NCBI GenBank assembly: GCA_017537965.1
Contig: JAFYJV010000022.1
Coordinates: forward strand, 24,912-88,911
Source of the DNA: Bacteroidales bacterium
GTDB lineage: Bacteria; Bacteroidota; Bacteroidia; Bacteroidales; F082
Reading direction: 5' to 3'
Length of the DNA: 64,000 nt
Part shown: positions 1 through 8,111 of the stretch, one piece after another
Layout of the letters: the number at the start of each line of letters is the position of its first letter
Numbering within the stretch: position 1 is the first letter of the stretch
Notes under the pieces: generated by a model
What the model was told of the DNA's origin: nothing
Seen by the model: the letters and a program-made list of their open reading frames with translations, nothing else
The model's database searches: none
Made by a program: the position numbers and the translations under genes

Positions 1-2
1 TT

Positions 3-587
3 CAGCTCTCAGTCTATCATCCATTGTATGACCGCTATGTGCCATACTCATATCCTGTCAACGTGGGAAAGAACCGTGTTGCGGGTGCTGCCTACAACAT
101 GATGTACCGTCCGAACGGCTTCTTCAACCTGCGGTTCAGTTCTTATCTCTACCAATCTCACCTTGAAACGGTGTTTAACGGAACGCCTTATTCTTCCGAT
201 ATGTGGACCTACAGTCTCAACATGAATTTGTGGGCCAAACTTTGGAATAGGTTGGAGGTCACGGCCTCGGGCTATTACAGTTCCCCGACGCAGTCGCTCT
301 TCAGTGAGCGTCATGCCCGTTATGGAATCAATGCGGGTATGCGAGCCGACTTCTTCGATCGTAAGATGTCGGTCTTCGTCAATGCAATGGATATCTTCAA
401 CTGGAACCGCTATGGCTATTCCAATAGCAGCCCGTATGTGACCGCCAACACCGATTCTAAATATAACAGTCGTAGCGTGTCGGTGGGCGTGACCTTCCGT
501 TTCGGCAAGATGGAACTCGAGCAGAAAGCCCGTGAGGGTGCCGACGACTCGCAAGGTGCCCCCCAAGGAGCCGGGAAAGGGATGTGA
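3..587 (+). CDS. Outer-membrane beta-barrel protein (TonB-receptor-like), C-terminal fragment
   Basis: Only the C-terminal ~194 residues are in the window; the frame is open from the first bases, so the gene starts upstream. The sequence alternates aromatic and polar residues in short strands (for example NLRFSSYLYQS, LEVTASGYY, VSVGVTFRFGKMELE), as in the last strands of a large outer-membrane barrel of the TonB-dependent receptor / OMP_b-brl_3 kind. The last strand ends in VTFRFGKMELE and is followed by a short charged and glycine-rich tail, as is common for this family in Bacteroidota. Barrel assignment rests on pattern only; the substrate cannot be inferred without the plug domain. Confidence 0.75.
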   Translation, partial: QLSVYHPLYDRYVPYSYPVNVGKNRVAGAAYNMMYRPNGFFNLRFSSYLYQSHLETVFNGTPYSSDMWTYSLNMNLWAKLWNRLEVTASGYYSSPTQSLFSERHARYGINAGMRADFFDRKMSVFVNAMDIFNWNRYGYSNSSPYVTANTDSKYNSRSVSVGVTFRFGKMELEQKAREGADDSQGAPQGAGKGM

Positions 588-630
588 TTTTCGCCCCATT
601 TTCATCCCTGTTTTCTAGGTTTTTTTCACA

Positions 631-665
631 AATACCCCGTTTTTCGTCCCTAAAAACGGGGTATT
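631..665. other. Perfect 14-bp inverted repeat (possible terminator hairpin)
   Basis: AATACCCCGTTTTT is followed by a 7-nt loop and its exact reverse complement. It lies 44 nt after the barrel-gene stop and before the fab promoter. There is no T-run after the 3' arm, so it is not a textbook intrinsic terminator, but its position suits transcript-end formation. The rest of 588-773 contains only the promoter of the next gene. Confidence 0.5.
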
Positions 666-741
666 TCGTCCCAAAACGCCCTTTTTCGCCACATTTTGAT
701 CATAACGGCCACCTTTCCCCAAAGGAGTGTTTCGGTTCCTC

Positions 742-749
742 TATTTTTG
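742..749 (+). promoter_or_regulatory. Bacteroidota -7 element TATTTTTG for the fab cluster
   Basis: Matches TAnnTTTG and lies 24 nt before the KAS III start. No clear TTG is seen at -33. Confidence 0.5.
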
Positions 750-773
750 CACCGAATTTTTTTTGAAACGACT

Positions 774-1724
774 ATGAAAATAATTGGAACTGGAAGCGCA
801 TTACCTTCCCTCACCGTAAGTAATGATGATCTGGCTACCTTTTTAGATACCAGCGATGCTTGGATCTCCACCCGCACTGGTATAAAGACCCGTCATTTAT
901 TGTCAACTGAATCTTTATACGATCTGGCTGTGGAAGCAGCGACCAAGGCCATCAACGCCTCTGGACTGACTCCCGACCAGATTGATTTCCTCTTGGTTTC
1001 CAACGTGGCCAACGAACATATCACCCCCGGTTTAAGTTGTATCATCCAGAAGCGCATCGGCGTCACTTGCCCTGGCCTTGACATCAACGTGGCCTGTGCC
1101 GGCTTCGTCAACGCCTTGATGCTGGCCGACGACATGATGAAAGCCGGTCGGGCAAAACATATCTTGATTGTGTGTGCCGAGGAGCCCACCAAATACTGCA
1201 ACTGGAAGGAACGCGACACCAGCATCCTCTTTGGCGATGGCGCTGGCGCCGTGGTGCTGGGTCCAGGCGAAGCCTTCAAGGATGTACACCTGACCATGAT
1301 CTCCGACCGCGATGTCCTCTATTATGAGCGGAGTATGGAAAAGACCCCGTTTGAGCAGGACCGGGTGGCAGGTCAGCCGCTCGTGATGCGAGGCAAGGAC
1401 TTGTTCAAGACCGCAGTCTCCGAGTCGGCCAAAGACATCCAACGTGTTTTGAAGGATGAAAAGATGGATCCCTCAGAAGTGGATTTTTATCTGCTTCACC
1501 AAGCCAACAAGCGTATCATCGACGGCATTCGCACCATCTTGGGACAGCCCGAGGAGAAGTTCCCGACCAACATCGAAAAATACGGTAACACCTCTTCAGC
1601 CAGCATCCCGATCCTGTTGGATGAATTGCTCGCCGAGAACAAGATCAAGAAAGGCGACAAGATCGTCATGAGTGCCTTCGGCGCCGGATTCGTGTCCGCT
1701 GCTTGTGTGTGGGAATGGGAGTGA
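774..1724 (+). CDS. fabH: 3-oxoacyl-ACP synthase III family protein
   Basis: 316 residues, the usual KAS III length. KAS III enzymes start fatty-acid chains by condensing an acyl-CoA with malonyl-ACP. The catalytic triad is readable: Cys108 in NVACAGF, His242 in LLHQANKR and Asn272 in KYGNTSSAS. A glycine-rich DGAGAVVLG stretch (about 155-163) and the C-terminal FGAGF are also family features. The ATG at 774 is preferred over upstream in-frame starts because the alignment with KAS III begins at MKIIGTGSALP and the promoter lies between. It is first in a five-gene set with fabF, a FabZ-like dehydratase, ACP and fabG. Primer specificity cannot be read; a role in a specialised acyl chain rather than bulk FAS remains possible. 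Confidence 0.9.
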   Translation: MKIIGTGSALPSLTVSNDDLATFLDTSDAWISTRTGIKTRHLLSTESLYDLAVEAATKAINASGLTPDQIDFLLVSNVANEHITPGLSCIIQKRIGVTCPGLDINVACAGFVNALMLADDMMKAGRAKHILIVCAEEPTKYCNWKERDTSILFGDGAGAVVLGPGEAFKDVHLTMISDRDVLYYERSMEKTPFEQDRVAGQPLVMRGKDLFKTAVSESAKDIQRVLKDEKMDPSEVDFYLLHQANKRIIDGIRTILGQPEEKFPTNIEKYGNTSSASIPILLDELLAENKIKKGDKIVMSAFGAGFVSAACVWEWE

Positions 1725-1727
1725 TTT

Positions 1728-1768
1728 TTAAGAAGTCAGAAGACAGAAGGAAGAAGTAAGAAGGTTTT
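1728..1768 (+). repeat. Purine-rich degenerate tandem repeat in the operon spacer
   Basis: The spacer is built of variants of GAAGTMAGAAG ending at the fabF start. The same word family recurs at 3857-3893 and, in the other orientation, at 5600-5640 and 8084-8115, each time in or next to a translation-initiation region. Confidence 0.7.
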
Positions 1769-1769
1769 T

Positions 1770-3005
1770 ATGGAAACGAGAAGAGTAGTAATTACGGGTA
1801 TGGGGGTTGTTTCGCCGGTGGGCAATGACCTCGAAACCACATGGAATAATTTGATTAATGGAGTGTGCGGCATTGCGCCGATCCAAAGCTTTGACACGAC
1901 GGACCTGCCGGTGAAGATCGCTGGGGAGTTGAAGGACTTCGATCCCATTGCTGCCGGCGTGGACAAAGGATTCGTCAAACGCAACGACCGCTTCGCCATC
2001 TATGCCATGGCTGCCGCAGCGCAAGCCATGAAGGACAACGAGGAGATGCAGATGGATCCCAGCCGCTTGGGCGTCTATATCGGCTCCGGCATCGGAGGTT
2101 TCGACACCATCATGAACGGTGTCATCCGCTATCATGACGAAGGGGCTCGCTGGATCTCTCCGCTGATGATCCCCACCATGATCGGCAACATGGCTTCAGG
2201 TAGTGTGGCCATCCGCTACAACGCCCAAGGTCCTTGTGTGCCCATCGTGACGGCATGCGCCACGGGCACCCATTCCATCGGTGAGGCCTATCGCGCCATC
2301 AAGCACGGTTATGCCGACGCCATCATCACCGGCGGCTGCGAGGCTGGTATCAACCCCGTTTCTATTGGCGGTTTCGCCAACTGCAAGGCGTTGACCAAGG
2401 CCGAAGATCCATTGAGGGCTTCCCTGCCGTTCAACAAGAATCGCCAGGGTTTCGTCATCGCTGAAGGCGCTGGCATCGTCCTCCTTGAGGAATATGAACA
2501 TGCTAAGCAGCGCGGTGCGAAGATCTATGCAGAAGTCTGCGGTTATGGCAACAGTTGCGATGCCTATCATAGCACCGCTCCTCGTCCCGACGGCACCACA
2601 CAAAGCCTTGCCATCAAACAAGCCTTGGACGAGGCTGGCTACAAGACTGGTGAATCGTTGTATATCAACGCCCATGGCACGGGTACCCCGATGAACGACA
2701 GCGGCGAGACCAAAGCCATCAAGATCGCGATGGGTGAGGAAGAAGCCCGCCGTGCCCACATCAGTTCCACCAAGTCGGAGATGGGTCACGCCCTCGGCGC
2801 TGCTGGCGGCATCGAGCTTGTGGCCGCTGTGATGGCCCTCAACACGGGCATCATCCCTCCAACCATCGGCCTCGACGAGCCCGATCCCGAGTGTGACCTC
2901 GACTATACGCCAAACAACGCCGTCAAGGTGGATCTCGACATTGCTATTTCTAATTCGTTGGGCTTTGGAGGTCACAACGCCTGCGTCGCAATCAGAAAAA
3001 TTTAA
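1770..3005 (+). CDS. fabF: Beta-ketoacyl-ACP synthase II
   Basis: 411 residues, full length for KAS II. It elongates acyl-ACP with malonyl-ACP in type II fatty-acid synthesis. The Cys-His-His triad is complete: Cys163 in TACATGTHS, His302 in NAHGTGTP and His340 in SEMGHALGAAGG. The N-terminus RRVVITGMGVVSPVGND is typical. The start ATG at 1770 directly follows the purine-rich repeat. It is downstream of the KAS III gene and upstream of a dehydratase, ACP and ketoreductase; only an enoyl reductase is missing for a full elongation cycle here. No chain-length-factor substitution is seen, so it should be catalytically active. Confidence 0.95.
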   Translation: METRRVVITGMGVVSPVGNDLETTWNNLINGVCGIAPIQSFDTTDLPVKIAGELKDFDPIAAGVDKGFVKRNDRFAIYAMAAAAQAMKDNEEMQMDPSRLGVYIGSGIGGFDTIMNGVIRYHDEGARWISPLMIPTMIGNMASGSVAIRYNAQGPCVPIVTACATGTHSIGEAYRAIKHGYADAIITGGCEAGINPVSIGGFANCKALTKAEDPLRASLPFNKNRQGFVIAEGAGIVLLEEYEHAKQRGAKIYAEVCGYGNSCDAYHSTAPRPDGTTQSLAIKQALDEAGYKTGESLYINAHGTGTPMNDSGETKAIKIAMGEEEARRAHISSTKSEMGHALGAAGGIELVAAVMALNTGIIPPTIGLDEPDPECDLDYTPNNAVKVDLDIAISNSLGFGGHNACVAIRKI

Positions 3006-3017
3006 ACATATAGAATA

Positions 3018-3135
3018 AAACTACGAATTAAACGAATGGTTAGTGTTCTCAATATCCGTCTTCGTGAAATTCGCAACGAAGTTGCTAAATCGCCTTAAAT
3101 CAAGGAAAAAATCTAATTTGTTAAATTCGTAGTTT
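3018..3135. repeat. 118-bp intergenic element with terminal inverted repeats and inner hairpin
   Basis: AAACTACGAATTAAACGAAT (3018-3037) pairs with 3116-3135, with one mismatch and one G-T pair. Inside, CTTCGT (3060-3065) pairs with ACGAAG (3076-3081). No reading frame is supported. It fills most of the fabF-fabZ gap. It could be a miniature repeat element or an RNA structure within the operon. Confidence 0.6.
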
Positions 3136-3156
3136 AGAAATACCAAATCAACATAA

Positions 3157-3585
3157 ATGAATAGAGACGAAATCAAACAGTACCTCCCGCACCGCGAGCC
3201 CATGCTCCTGGTGGATGAGATGACCCTCGACGAGAACCATGTGGCCCACTCCAAGTACCATGTGACGGGCGAGGAGTTTTTCCTGAAAGGCCATTTTCCG
3301 GGTGAACCCGTCGTTCCGGGTGTCATCCTCTGCGAGATCATGGCACAGAGTTGTGCCTTGCTGATGAAGGACGACCTCATTGGCAAGCTGACCTTCTACA
3401 CCGGCATCGACAAGGTGCGCTTCAAAAACAGCGTCCGTCCCGGCGACACCGTTGAGGTGGAAGCCACCCTTACACTCCACAGGGCGAACATCTACATCTG
3501 TTCCGCCACCCTGACTGTGGGCGGCAAGATGTGTGTCAGAGGCGAACTCTCCTTTGCTCTCCTTCCCGACACCCGTAACAAATAA
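3157..3585 (+). CDS. fabZ: 3-hydroxyacyl-ACP dehydratase, FabZ family
   Basis: 142 residues with a hot-dog fold. FabZ dehydrates 3-hydroxyacyl-ACP to trans-2-enoyl-ACP. The diagnostic segment GHFPGEPVVPGVILCEIMAQ gives catalytic His46 and Glu60. The N-terminal PHREPMLLVDEM matches the family. It starts at the ATG right after the inverted-repeat element. The location between fabF and ACP supports a role in the same acyl pathway. FabA-like isomerase activity is not indicated. Confidence 0.92.
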   Translation: MNRDEIKQYLPHREPMLLVDEMTLDENHVAHSKYHVTGEEFFLKGHFPGEPVVPGVILCEIMAQSCALLMKDDLIGKLTFYTGIDKVRFKNSVRPGDTVEVEATLTLHRANIYICSATLTVGGKMCVRGELSFALLPDTRNK

Positions 3586-3617
3586 ACAAATCAACAAATA
3601 AACAAATCAACAATACA

Positions 3618-3857
3618 ATGGCAACACTACAAGACAAAGTCAGAAGCATCATCGCTTCGAAATTGGGTCTCGGTGAAGACGAGATCACTCCCGACAAGAA
3701 CCTCGCTAACGACCTGGGTGCAGACTCATTGGACGTCGTCGAGCTTTCCATGGAACTGGAACGTGAATTCAACCTGAAGTTTGAAGACGCCGACACTGAG
3801 AAGATCCAGACCGTGGAAGACCTGTACAAGCTCATTGAGGAGTACGTGAATAAGTAA
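3618..3857 (+). CDS. acpP: Acyl carrier protein
   Basis: 79 residues, acidic, with the phosphopantetheine attachment site Ser37 in GADSLDVVEL and the usual helix II (DVVELSMELEREF). The carrier holds growing acyl chains on the 4'-phosphopantetheine arm for the neighbouring enzymes. The upstream spacer repeats AAACAAATCAAC twice, ending just before the ATG. It lies between the dehydratase and fabG, as in many type II FAS clusters. Confidence 0.95.
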   Translation: MATLQDKVRSIIASKLGLGEDEITPDKNLANDLGADSLDVVELSMELEREFNLKFEDADTEKIQTVEDLYKLIEEYVNK

Positions 3858-3933
3858 GAATTCAGAAGTAAGAAGTCAGAAGGAAGAAGATTTTTTCTAA
3901 TTTTGAAGCTTCAAATCTTGAAATCTTGAAATC

Positions 3934-4680
3934 ATGAAATTACTCGAAAACAAGGTGGCTTTGATTACCGGCGCCGGTCGTGGCATCGGCAAGGCCATCG
4001 CCATCCGCTTCGCCCAAGAGGGCTGCAACATCGCTTTCACCGATATCGCCTTGAGCGACTTCGTGCTGGAGACCGAGAAGGAACTGCAGGCTATGGGCAT
4101 CCAAGCCAAGGCTTACGCCTCCAATGCCGCTAACTTCACTGAGACACAGCAAGTTGTTGACGAGATTGTCAAGGACTTCGGCCATATCGATGTGTTGGTC
4201 AACAACGCGGGTATCACCAAGGACACCGCCCTCAAGCGTATGACCGAGGAGCAGTGGGATGCCGTCATCAACGTCAACCTCAAGTCGGTGTTCAACTTCA
4301 CCAAGGCGGTGCAGCCCGTCATGTGGCGTCAAGGTGGTGGCAGTGTCATCAATATGAGTTCCGTGGTGGGTGTGTCGGGCAATGCCAACCAGTGCAACTA
4401 CTCCGCCTCAAAGGCCGGCATCATTGGCTTCACCAAGAGTGCGGCCAAGGAGATGGGCGTTCGTAACATCCGTCACAATGCCATCGCTCCGGGATTCATC
4501 ATCACGGCCATGACCAACGCTTTGCCGGACGATGTCCGCAAGGCATGGGAAAGCTTGATCCCGTTGCGTCGCGGTGGCACTCCCGAGGATGTCGCCAATG
4601 TGGCGCTCTTCCTCGCCTCCGACCTCTCTTCGTATGTAACGGGTCAGGTCATCCACTGCTGTGGCGGCATGAATTGCTAA
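3934..4680 (+). CDS. fabG: 3-oxoacyl-ACP reductase (SDR family)
   Basis: 248 residues, a classical short-chain dehydrogenase. NADPH-dependent reduction of 3-oxoacyl-ACP is the family reaction. The cofactor motif is TGAGRGIGK (12-20), NNAG lies at 90-93, and the catalytic Ser143, Tyr156 and Lys160 lie in MSSVVGVSG and NYSASKAG. The ATG follows the tandem spacer AATCTTGAAATC, a spacer word that recurs before iorB. It is the last gene of the fab set; a terminator follows 35 nt after the stop. Confidence 0.93.
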   Translation: MKLLENKVALITGAGRGIGKAIAIRFAQEGCNIAFTDIALSDFVLETEKELQAMGIQAKAYASNAANFTETQQVVDEIVKDFGHIDVLVNNAGITKDTALKRMTEEQWDAVINVNLKSVFNFTKAVQPVMWRQGGGSVINMSSVVGVSGNANQCNYSASKAGIIGFTKSAAKEMGVRNIRHNAIAPGFIITAMTNALPDDVRKAWESLIPLRRGGTPEDVANVALFLASDLSSYVTGQVIHCCGGMNC

Positions 4681-4714
4681 GACATTAAAAACGACAGAAT
4701 TTTTATTTGGAAAG

Positions 4715-4741
4715 GCACCTCGGAAGGGGTGCTTTTTTTTT
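4715..4741 (+). terminator. Intrinsic terminator after fabG
   Basis: GCACCTC-GGAA-GGGGTGC forms a 7-bp stem with a GNRA-type loop, followed by nine T residues. It ends the fab transcription unit. Confidence 0.9.
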
Positions 4742-4776
4742 ACCGCTTTTCTCTTGAAAGAAAAGCGGTAAAAAAA
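4735..4776. repeat. 18-bp perfect inverted repeat between convergent genes
   Basis: TACCGCTTTTCT (4741-4752) and its complement (4759-4770) are extended by a T-run on the left pairing with an A-run on the right. The T-run of the fabG terminator forms part of the arm. It ends exactly at the DUF3667 stop codon. The T-run is on the wrong side for a classical terminator on either strand. Confidence 0.6.
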
Positions 4777-5598
4777 TCATCCAATCGTAATATTAACCGC
4801 TCCCTTGTTATTCAATACGACAAGGGCAAAAACGATGGCGCCGATGAATGCAAAGAGGAAGAGCATTGCGGAATACAAAAGAACGGTCAAGATGCTTCGC
4901 CAGGCGGTCTTTACGATGCTATAGCCCAACATCTTCCTGAAGCATGCGGTGAAGGCTACGACGATGATCAGCGGCGACAATACAAAGCCCAACGACAATG
5001 CCATGTCGTGGTCAAACAGGTAGGTGAATTTGGTCAAGCATCGAAACAGTACTACAATGACCATTGCATACACAATGGTGATGATGTATTCCGCCCAGTA
5101 ATAGCGTTTGCGGTTTTCCCGGCCATAACAGGCCCGTGCCGCCACTAATAGCAACGGCAACGTCAGCAGGAAGCACAAGGTGTAGTGGTTGATGAAAAAG
5201 GATACGATTTGTTTGATAGCGTGAAAAACCTCAATGGCTTGGGAATCATCTTGTCCGACTTCCTGTGAAATAGCCACCTCGCTATCTTTAAACGCCTCTT
5301 GGATCATGAATCCGGTGGTGACTGAGGTGATGAGGATGTACAGCGTCAAGGCAAAAAACAGCATCGGGAAAGGCGAGAAATAGCGCTTGCGTTTCCCACC
5401 TAGGATGTCCACGATCATCGATGCAGGTCGGGCGAACAGGCTCTTCAAGGTAAACCAGATGCTGCCGTCACGGCTGATGATGGCAGCAGCGAGGTTCTCA
5501 AAGATGAACCGCATGGTGAACCGTCCCGTGTCGGCCTTCTGTCCGCATTCGGGACAAAAATTCCCTTCAAACTCGTTACCGCAATTCAAACACTTCAT
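4777..5598 (-). CDS. DUF3667-type membrane protein with zinc ribbon
   Basis: 273 residues. The N-terminus has a CxxC-x9-CxxC zinc ribbon (CLNCGNEF...FCPECGQ, residues 4-19), then the FTMRFIFENL segment characteristic of DUF3667, and at least four hydrophobic segments (around 75-95, 130-165, 180-205 and 225-265). This is a Bacteroidota membrane family of unknown function. It follows the LytTR regulator gene with a 30-nt repeat-containing gap, so the two are probably cotranscribed. The family call is confident; no function should be assumed. Confidence 0.75.
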   Translation of the reverse strand: MKCLNCGNEFEGNFCPECGQKADTGRFTMRFIFENLAAAIISRDGSIWFTLKSLFARPASMIVDILGGKRKRYFSPFPMLFFALTLYILITSVTTGFMIQEAFKDSEVAISQEVGQDDSQAIEVFHAIKQIVSFFINHYTLCFLLTLPLLLVAARACYGRENRKRYYWAEYIITIVYAMVIVVLFRCLTKFTYLFDHDMALSLGFVLSPLIIVVAFTACFRKMLGYSIVKTAWRSILTVLLYSAMLFLFAFIGAIVFALVVLNNKGAVNITIG

Positions 5599-5628
5599 TC
5601 TGTCTTCTTGCTTCTGACTTCTGACTTC

Positions 5629-6507
5629 TTACTTCTTATTAAACGCCTCCAGCACCCGCTTGGAATAGGTCTTCGAAACTGGAATTGAATCCAAGCCTTC
5701 GCGTTCGAATTCCAATATGAAGCCATCGGCCTCATTATGCAAGACGCTGACTTTCTTGATGTTGACAATATAGGAACGGTGGCAACGCATCAAGCAACTG
5801 GAATCTACGCAATTGTCCTCGATGGTCTTCATCTTGCAACGCAGCATGTAGCTGGCAATGGCACCGTTGCGCTGGTAATAAACATTGATGTAGTTGTCCT
5901 CAGCCTTGATGTAATAGAGGTTGTCCAGCTTCACCGAAAGCTTCAGGTTGCCGTTGTTGTCCATCAGGTTGATGATCTCGGTGTGTTCGGGAAGCACTTC
6001 GTCGTCCGACTCCACCGTGTCGCTCTTGGTAAGCGTCAGTTTGCGGCGGGAGTCCTGCAACAGGATCATCAAATCGACGATGGTATATGGAACGGCCAAG
6101 GCGATGAAAGTGATCAACAGGCTTTTCCCGAAGATGTAGCTTAAGGAATAAGAGGTTGCTTTGACAACGAAATAGGACAGATAGGTGTGGAAAGCCGCAA
6201 TCAGCACGATTTCCAGAAATAGCCAAAGAAGATATGCCCAGAAGGCAAAATGCCTCAGCTTCCTGACACTATAGGTCATCAGCGTACGACTGCATGCCAA
6301 GAAAAAAGTGCCGATTCCCACAAAGGATAACGTTCCCATAAAGCGGCTGTTGGTACCCAATTGAAACCAAGAGGTGTCGGAGAAGGGGGTGTAAGCGGTC
6401 AAAAACACCAAAGCAAACAATACCGAAATGACGACATTCTGGGCCTGACTGAAGGGGTTGGTCAGACATTCCGGGGTTTGCGTGATCAGGTTTTTGCGAA
6501 GCTTCAT
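5629..6507 (-). CDS. Membrane-anchored LytTR-family transcription regulator
   Basis: 292 residues. The first ~165 residues have four hydrophobic segments (for example VVISVLFALVFLTAY, LLITFIALAVPYTIV); residues ~185-290 form a LytTR DNA-binding domain, with the hallmarks YIKAEDNYINVYY, MRCHRSYIVN and the C-terminal IPVSKTYSKRV. It has no receiver domain, so the signal is probably sensed in or through the membrane. It probably regulates its downstream DUF3667 partner or itself. A LytS-type kinase is not encoded nearby. Confidence 0.88.
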   Translation of the reverse strand: MKLRKNLITQTPECLTNPFSQAQNVVISVLFALVFLTAYTPFSDTSWFQLGTNSRFMGTLSFVGIGTFFLACSRTLMTYSVRKLRHFAFWAYLLWLFLEIVLIAAFHTYLSYFVVKATSYSLSYIFGKSLLITFIALAVPYTIVDLMILLQDSRRKLTLTKSDTVESDDEVLPEHTEIINLMDNNGNLKLSVKLDNLYYIKAEDNYINVYYQRNGAIASYMLRCKMKTIEDNCVDSSCLMRCHRSYIVNIKKVSVLHNEADGFILEFEREGLDSIPVSKTYSKRVLEAFNKK

Positions 6508-6534
6508 TGCGATGCGGTATCCTTATTCGGGCTG

Positions 6535-6542
6535 CAAAAATA
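6535..6542 (-). promoter_or_regulatory. -7 element TATTTTTG for the LytTR gene
   Basis: Read on the minus strand, 28 nt before the start codon; fits TAnnTTTG. Confidence 0.5.
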
Positions 6543-6579
6543 GAAAAAAAGAAACATCAAAACAAGAGGTGAAACCTTC

Positions 6580-7068
6580 TTAATCTACAAAGTCCTCTTT
6601 GAGTACTTCCCATACCAAATTGGCTTCGAATCCTTTCTGAATGGCATAAGCGGCCAGTTTTTGCTTCTTCTCGAACTCGTTGGCGGCTTTGACGGTCTTG
6701 GCCTTACAGGTCAGGATGTCTTGAAGCCGCCGACGATAGGCCTCTTCGTCAAGGGTTTGCATAGCCTCGTCGATAAGTTCTTTTTCAATGCCTTTCTGAA
6801 TCAAGTGGAAACGGATCTTGTTGACGCCCCAGCCGCTCTGGTTGATCTTGCCCTTGACGAAACTCTTTGCAAAGCGGGAGTCGTCAACGAAACGGTTGTC
6901 CAGGAGATAATCAAGGATCTTTTCCTTGTCTTTTTGTGGAATGTCAAACGACTTCAACTTGTCGGTAACATCTTTGACACAACGCTCCTGATAGGCGCAG
7001 TACTTGGCCATTTTGTCCAGCACTTGGTCTGGACTCAAGGGTTGGTCGGATTTCCGAGGCATCAGCAT
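6580..7068 (-). CDS. recX: RecX-family regulator of RecA
   Basis: 162 residues. RecX proteins bind RecA filaments and inhibit strand exchange. The tandem three-helix repeats are seen: CAYQERCVKDVTDKL, then YLLDNRFVDDSRFAKSFV, then WGVNKIRFHLIQKGI and LIDEAM. Two in-frame starts exist (7068 and 7062). The second overlaps the permease stop as TGATG, so translation is likely coupled. It is last in a three-gene unit with a nicotinamidase-like lipoprotein and a permease; no recA is present. Confidence 0.88.
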   Translation of the reverse strand: MLMPRKSDQPLSPDQVLDKMAKYCAYQERCVKDVTDKLKSFDIPQKDKEKILDYLLDNRFVDDSRFAKSFVKGKINQSGWGVNKIRFHLIQKGIEKELIDEAMQTLDEEAYRRRLQDILTCKAKTVKAANEFEKKQKLAAYAIQKGFEANLVWEVLKEDFVD

Positions 7069-8081
7069 TCGATTTTAAGGTCGCCGTCCTTGATCCAGCC
7101 GATCTTGCGCAGGATCATTCCGAAGAGCCATGACAGTACGGCGGGAAGGATGAAGCAGACGAGTGCCATGCCGATCCACATGTTGGCGCCGCCATCGGGC
7201 ATGGCGGTATAGATGCCGATGGGCCCGACGAGTCCGCAGGTGCCCATGCCGGATCCGATGGGGATGTTTTCGAGATGGAACACGCAGGTGGCAAGAGGTC
7301 CAGTGATGGCGGCTGCCAAGGTCGGGGGAATCCAGATGCGTGGATTCTTCACGATGTTGCCCATCTGGAGCATGGAAGTGCCCAGGCCTTGGGCCAAGAG
7401 GCCGCCCCAGCGGTTTTCCTTGAAGCTCAGCACGGCGAAGCCGATCATCTGCGCGCAGCAACCTGCGGTTGCTGCGCCGCCGGCGATGCCGCCGAGGCCG
7501 ATGGCCAGGCAGATGGCGGCAGAGCTGATGGGCAGGGTGAGGACAGCACCGATGACTACGGAGACCACGATGCCCATCAGGAAGGGCTGCATCAAAGTGG
7601 CGTGCTCGATGAACGCGCCCAGCGCGTTCATCAGCCTGCCGATGGCAGGCCCGATGGCAAATGCCACCAGCACGCCGCTGATGATCACTACGGCAGGGGT
7701 GACCAGGATATCCACCTGGGTCTCCTTATACACCATCTTGCCCAGCTCTATGGCCACCAGCACGGCCACGTAAGCACCCATGGGACCGCCCAGTTCGTTG
7801 CCGGCGATGCCCACTGCAATGGCGCTGAACAGCACCAAGCCCTCGCAACGGAGCTTGTAGGCGATGGCGACCGCGATGGCAGCTCCCGTGGCGGCTTTGG
7901 CGTATTTGGCTATCGTGACGAATGCATCCCAGCCGGTCTTATCGCCCAAGGTCTGGAAGATCGTGCCGATGAGCAGGGAAGCGAACAAGCCCAAGGCCAT
8001 CGCCCCCAACGCATCCACGAAGTAGGCACGCCAGGTTAAATCAACCTTCTTCCGCTCACAAAAATCCTTAAACCTCCCCAT
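7062..8081 (-). CDS. PTS-IIC-like membrane protein (PTS_EIIC_2 type), orphan
   Basis: 339 residues, almost wholly hydrophobic, with about nine or ten transmembrane segments and many Gly/Ala-rich loops such as GNELGGPMGAYV and GGIAGGAATAGC. It resembles the PTS_EIIC_2 family. No EIIA, EIIB, HPr or EI gene is nearby, so sugar phosphorylation cannot be assumed; the family includes stand-alone members. It is translationally coupled to recX at its 3' end and preceded by the nicotinamidase-like gene. The substrate is unknown. Confidence 0.7.
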   Translation of the reverse strand: MGRFKDFCERKKVDLTWRAYFVDALGAMALGLFASLLIGTIFQTLGDKTGWDAFVTIAKYAKAATGAAIAVAIAYKLRCEGLVLFSAIAVGIAGNELGGPMGAYVAVLVAIELGKMVYKETQVDILVTPAVVIISGVLVAFAIGPAIGRLMNALGAFIEHATLMQPFLMGIVVSVVIGAVLTLPISSAAICLAIGLGGIAGGAATAGCCAQMIGFAVLSFKENRWGGLLAQGLGTSMLQMGNIVKNPRIWIPPTLAAAITGPLATCVFHLENIPIGSGMGTCGLVGPIGIYTAMPDGGANMWIGMALVCFILPAVLSWLFGMILRKIGWIKDGDLKIEC

Positions 8082-8111
8082 TCTTACTTCTTACTTCTGT
8101 CTTCTGACTTC

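Noticed and set aside
774-4680. Fab genes as an aryl-polyene or flexirubin cluster
   Set aside because: The set is a plain fatty-acid elongation set with active-site residues intact; no ApeR-like, AMP ligase or exporter genes are beside it, and the HAL-type lyase is 29 kb away.
4735-4776. Bidirectional intrinsic terminator
   Set aside because: The T- and A-runs are on the outside of the hairpin in the wrong order for both strands; only the neighbouring GCACC hairpin is a proper terminator.
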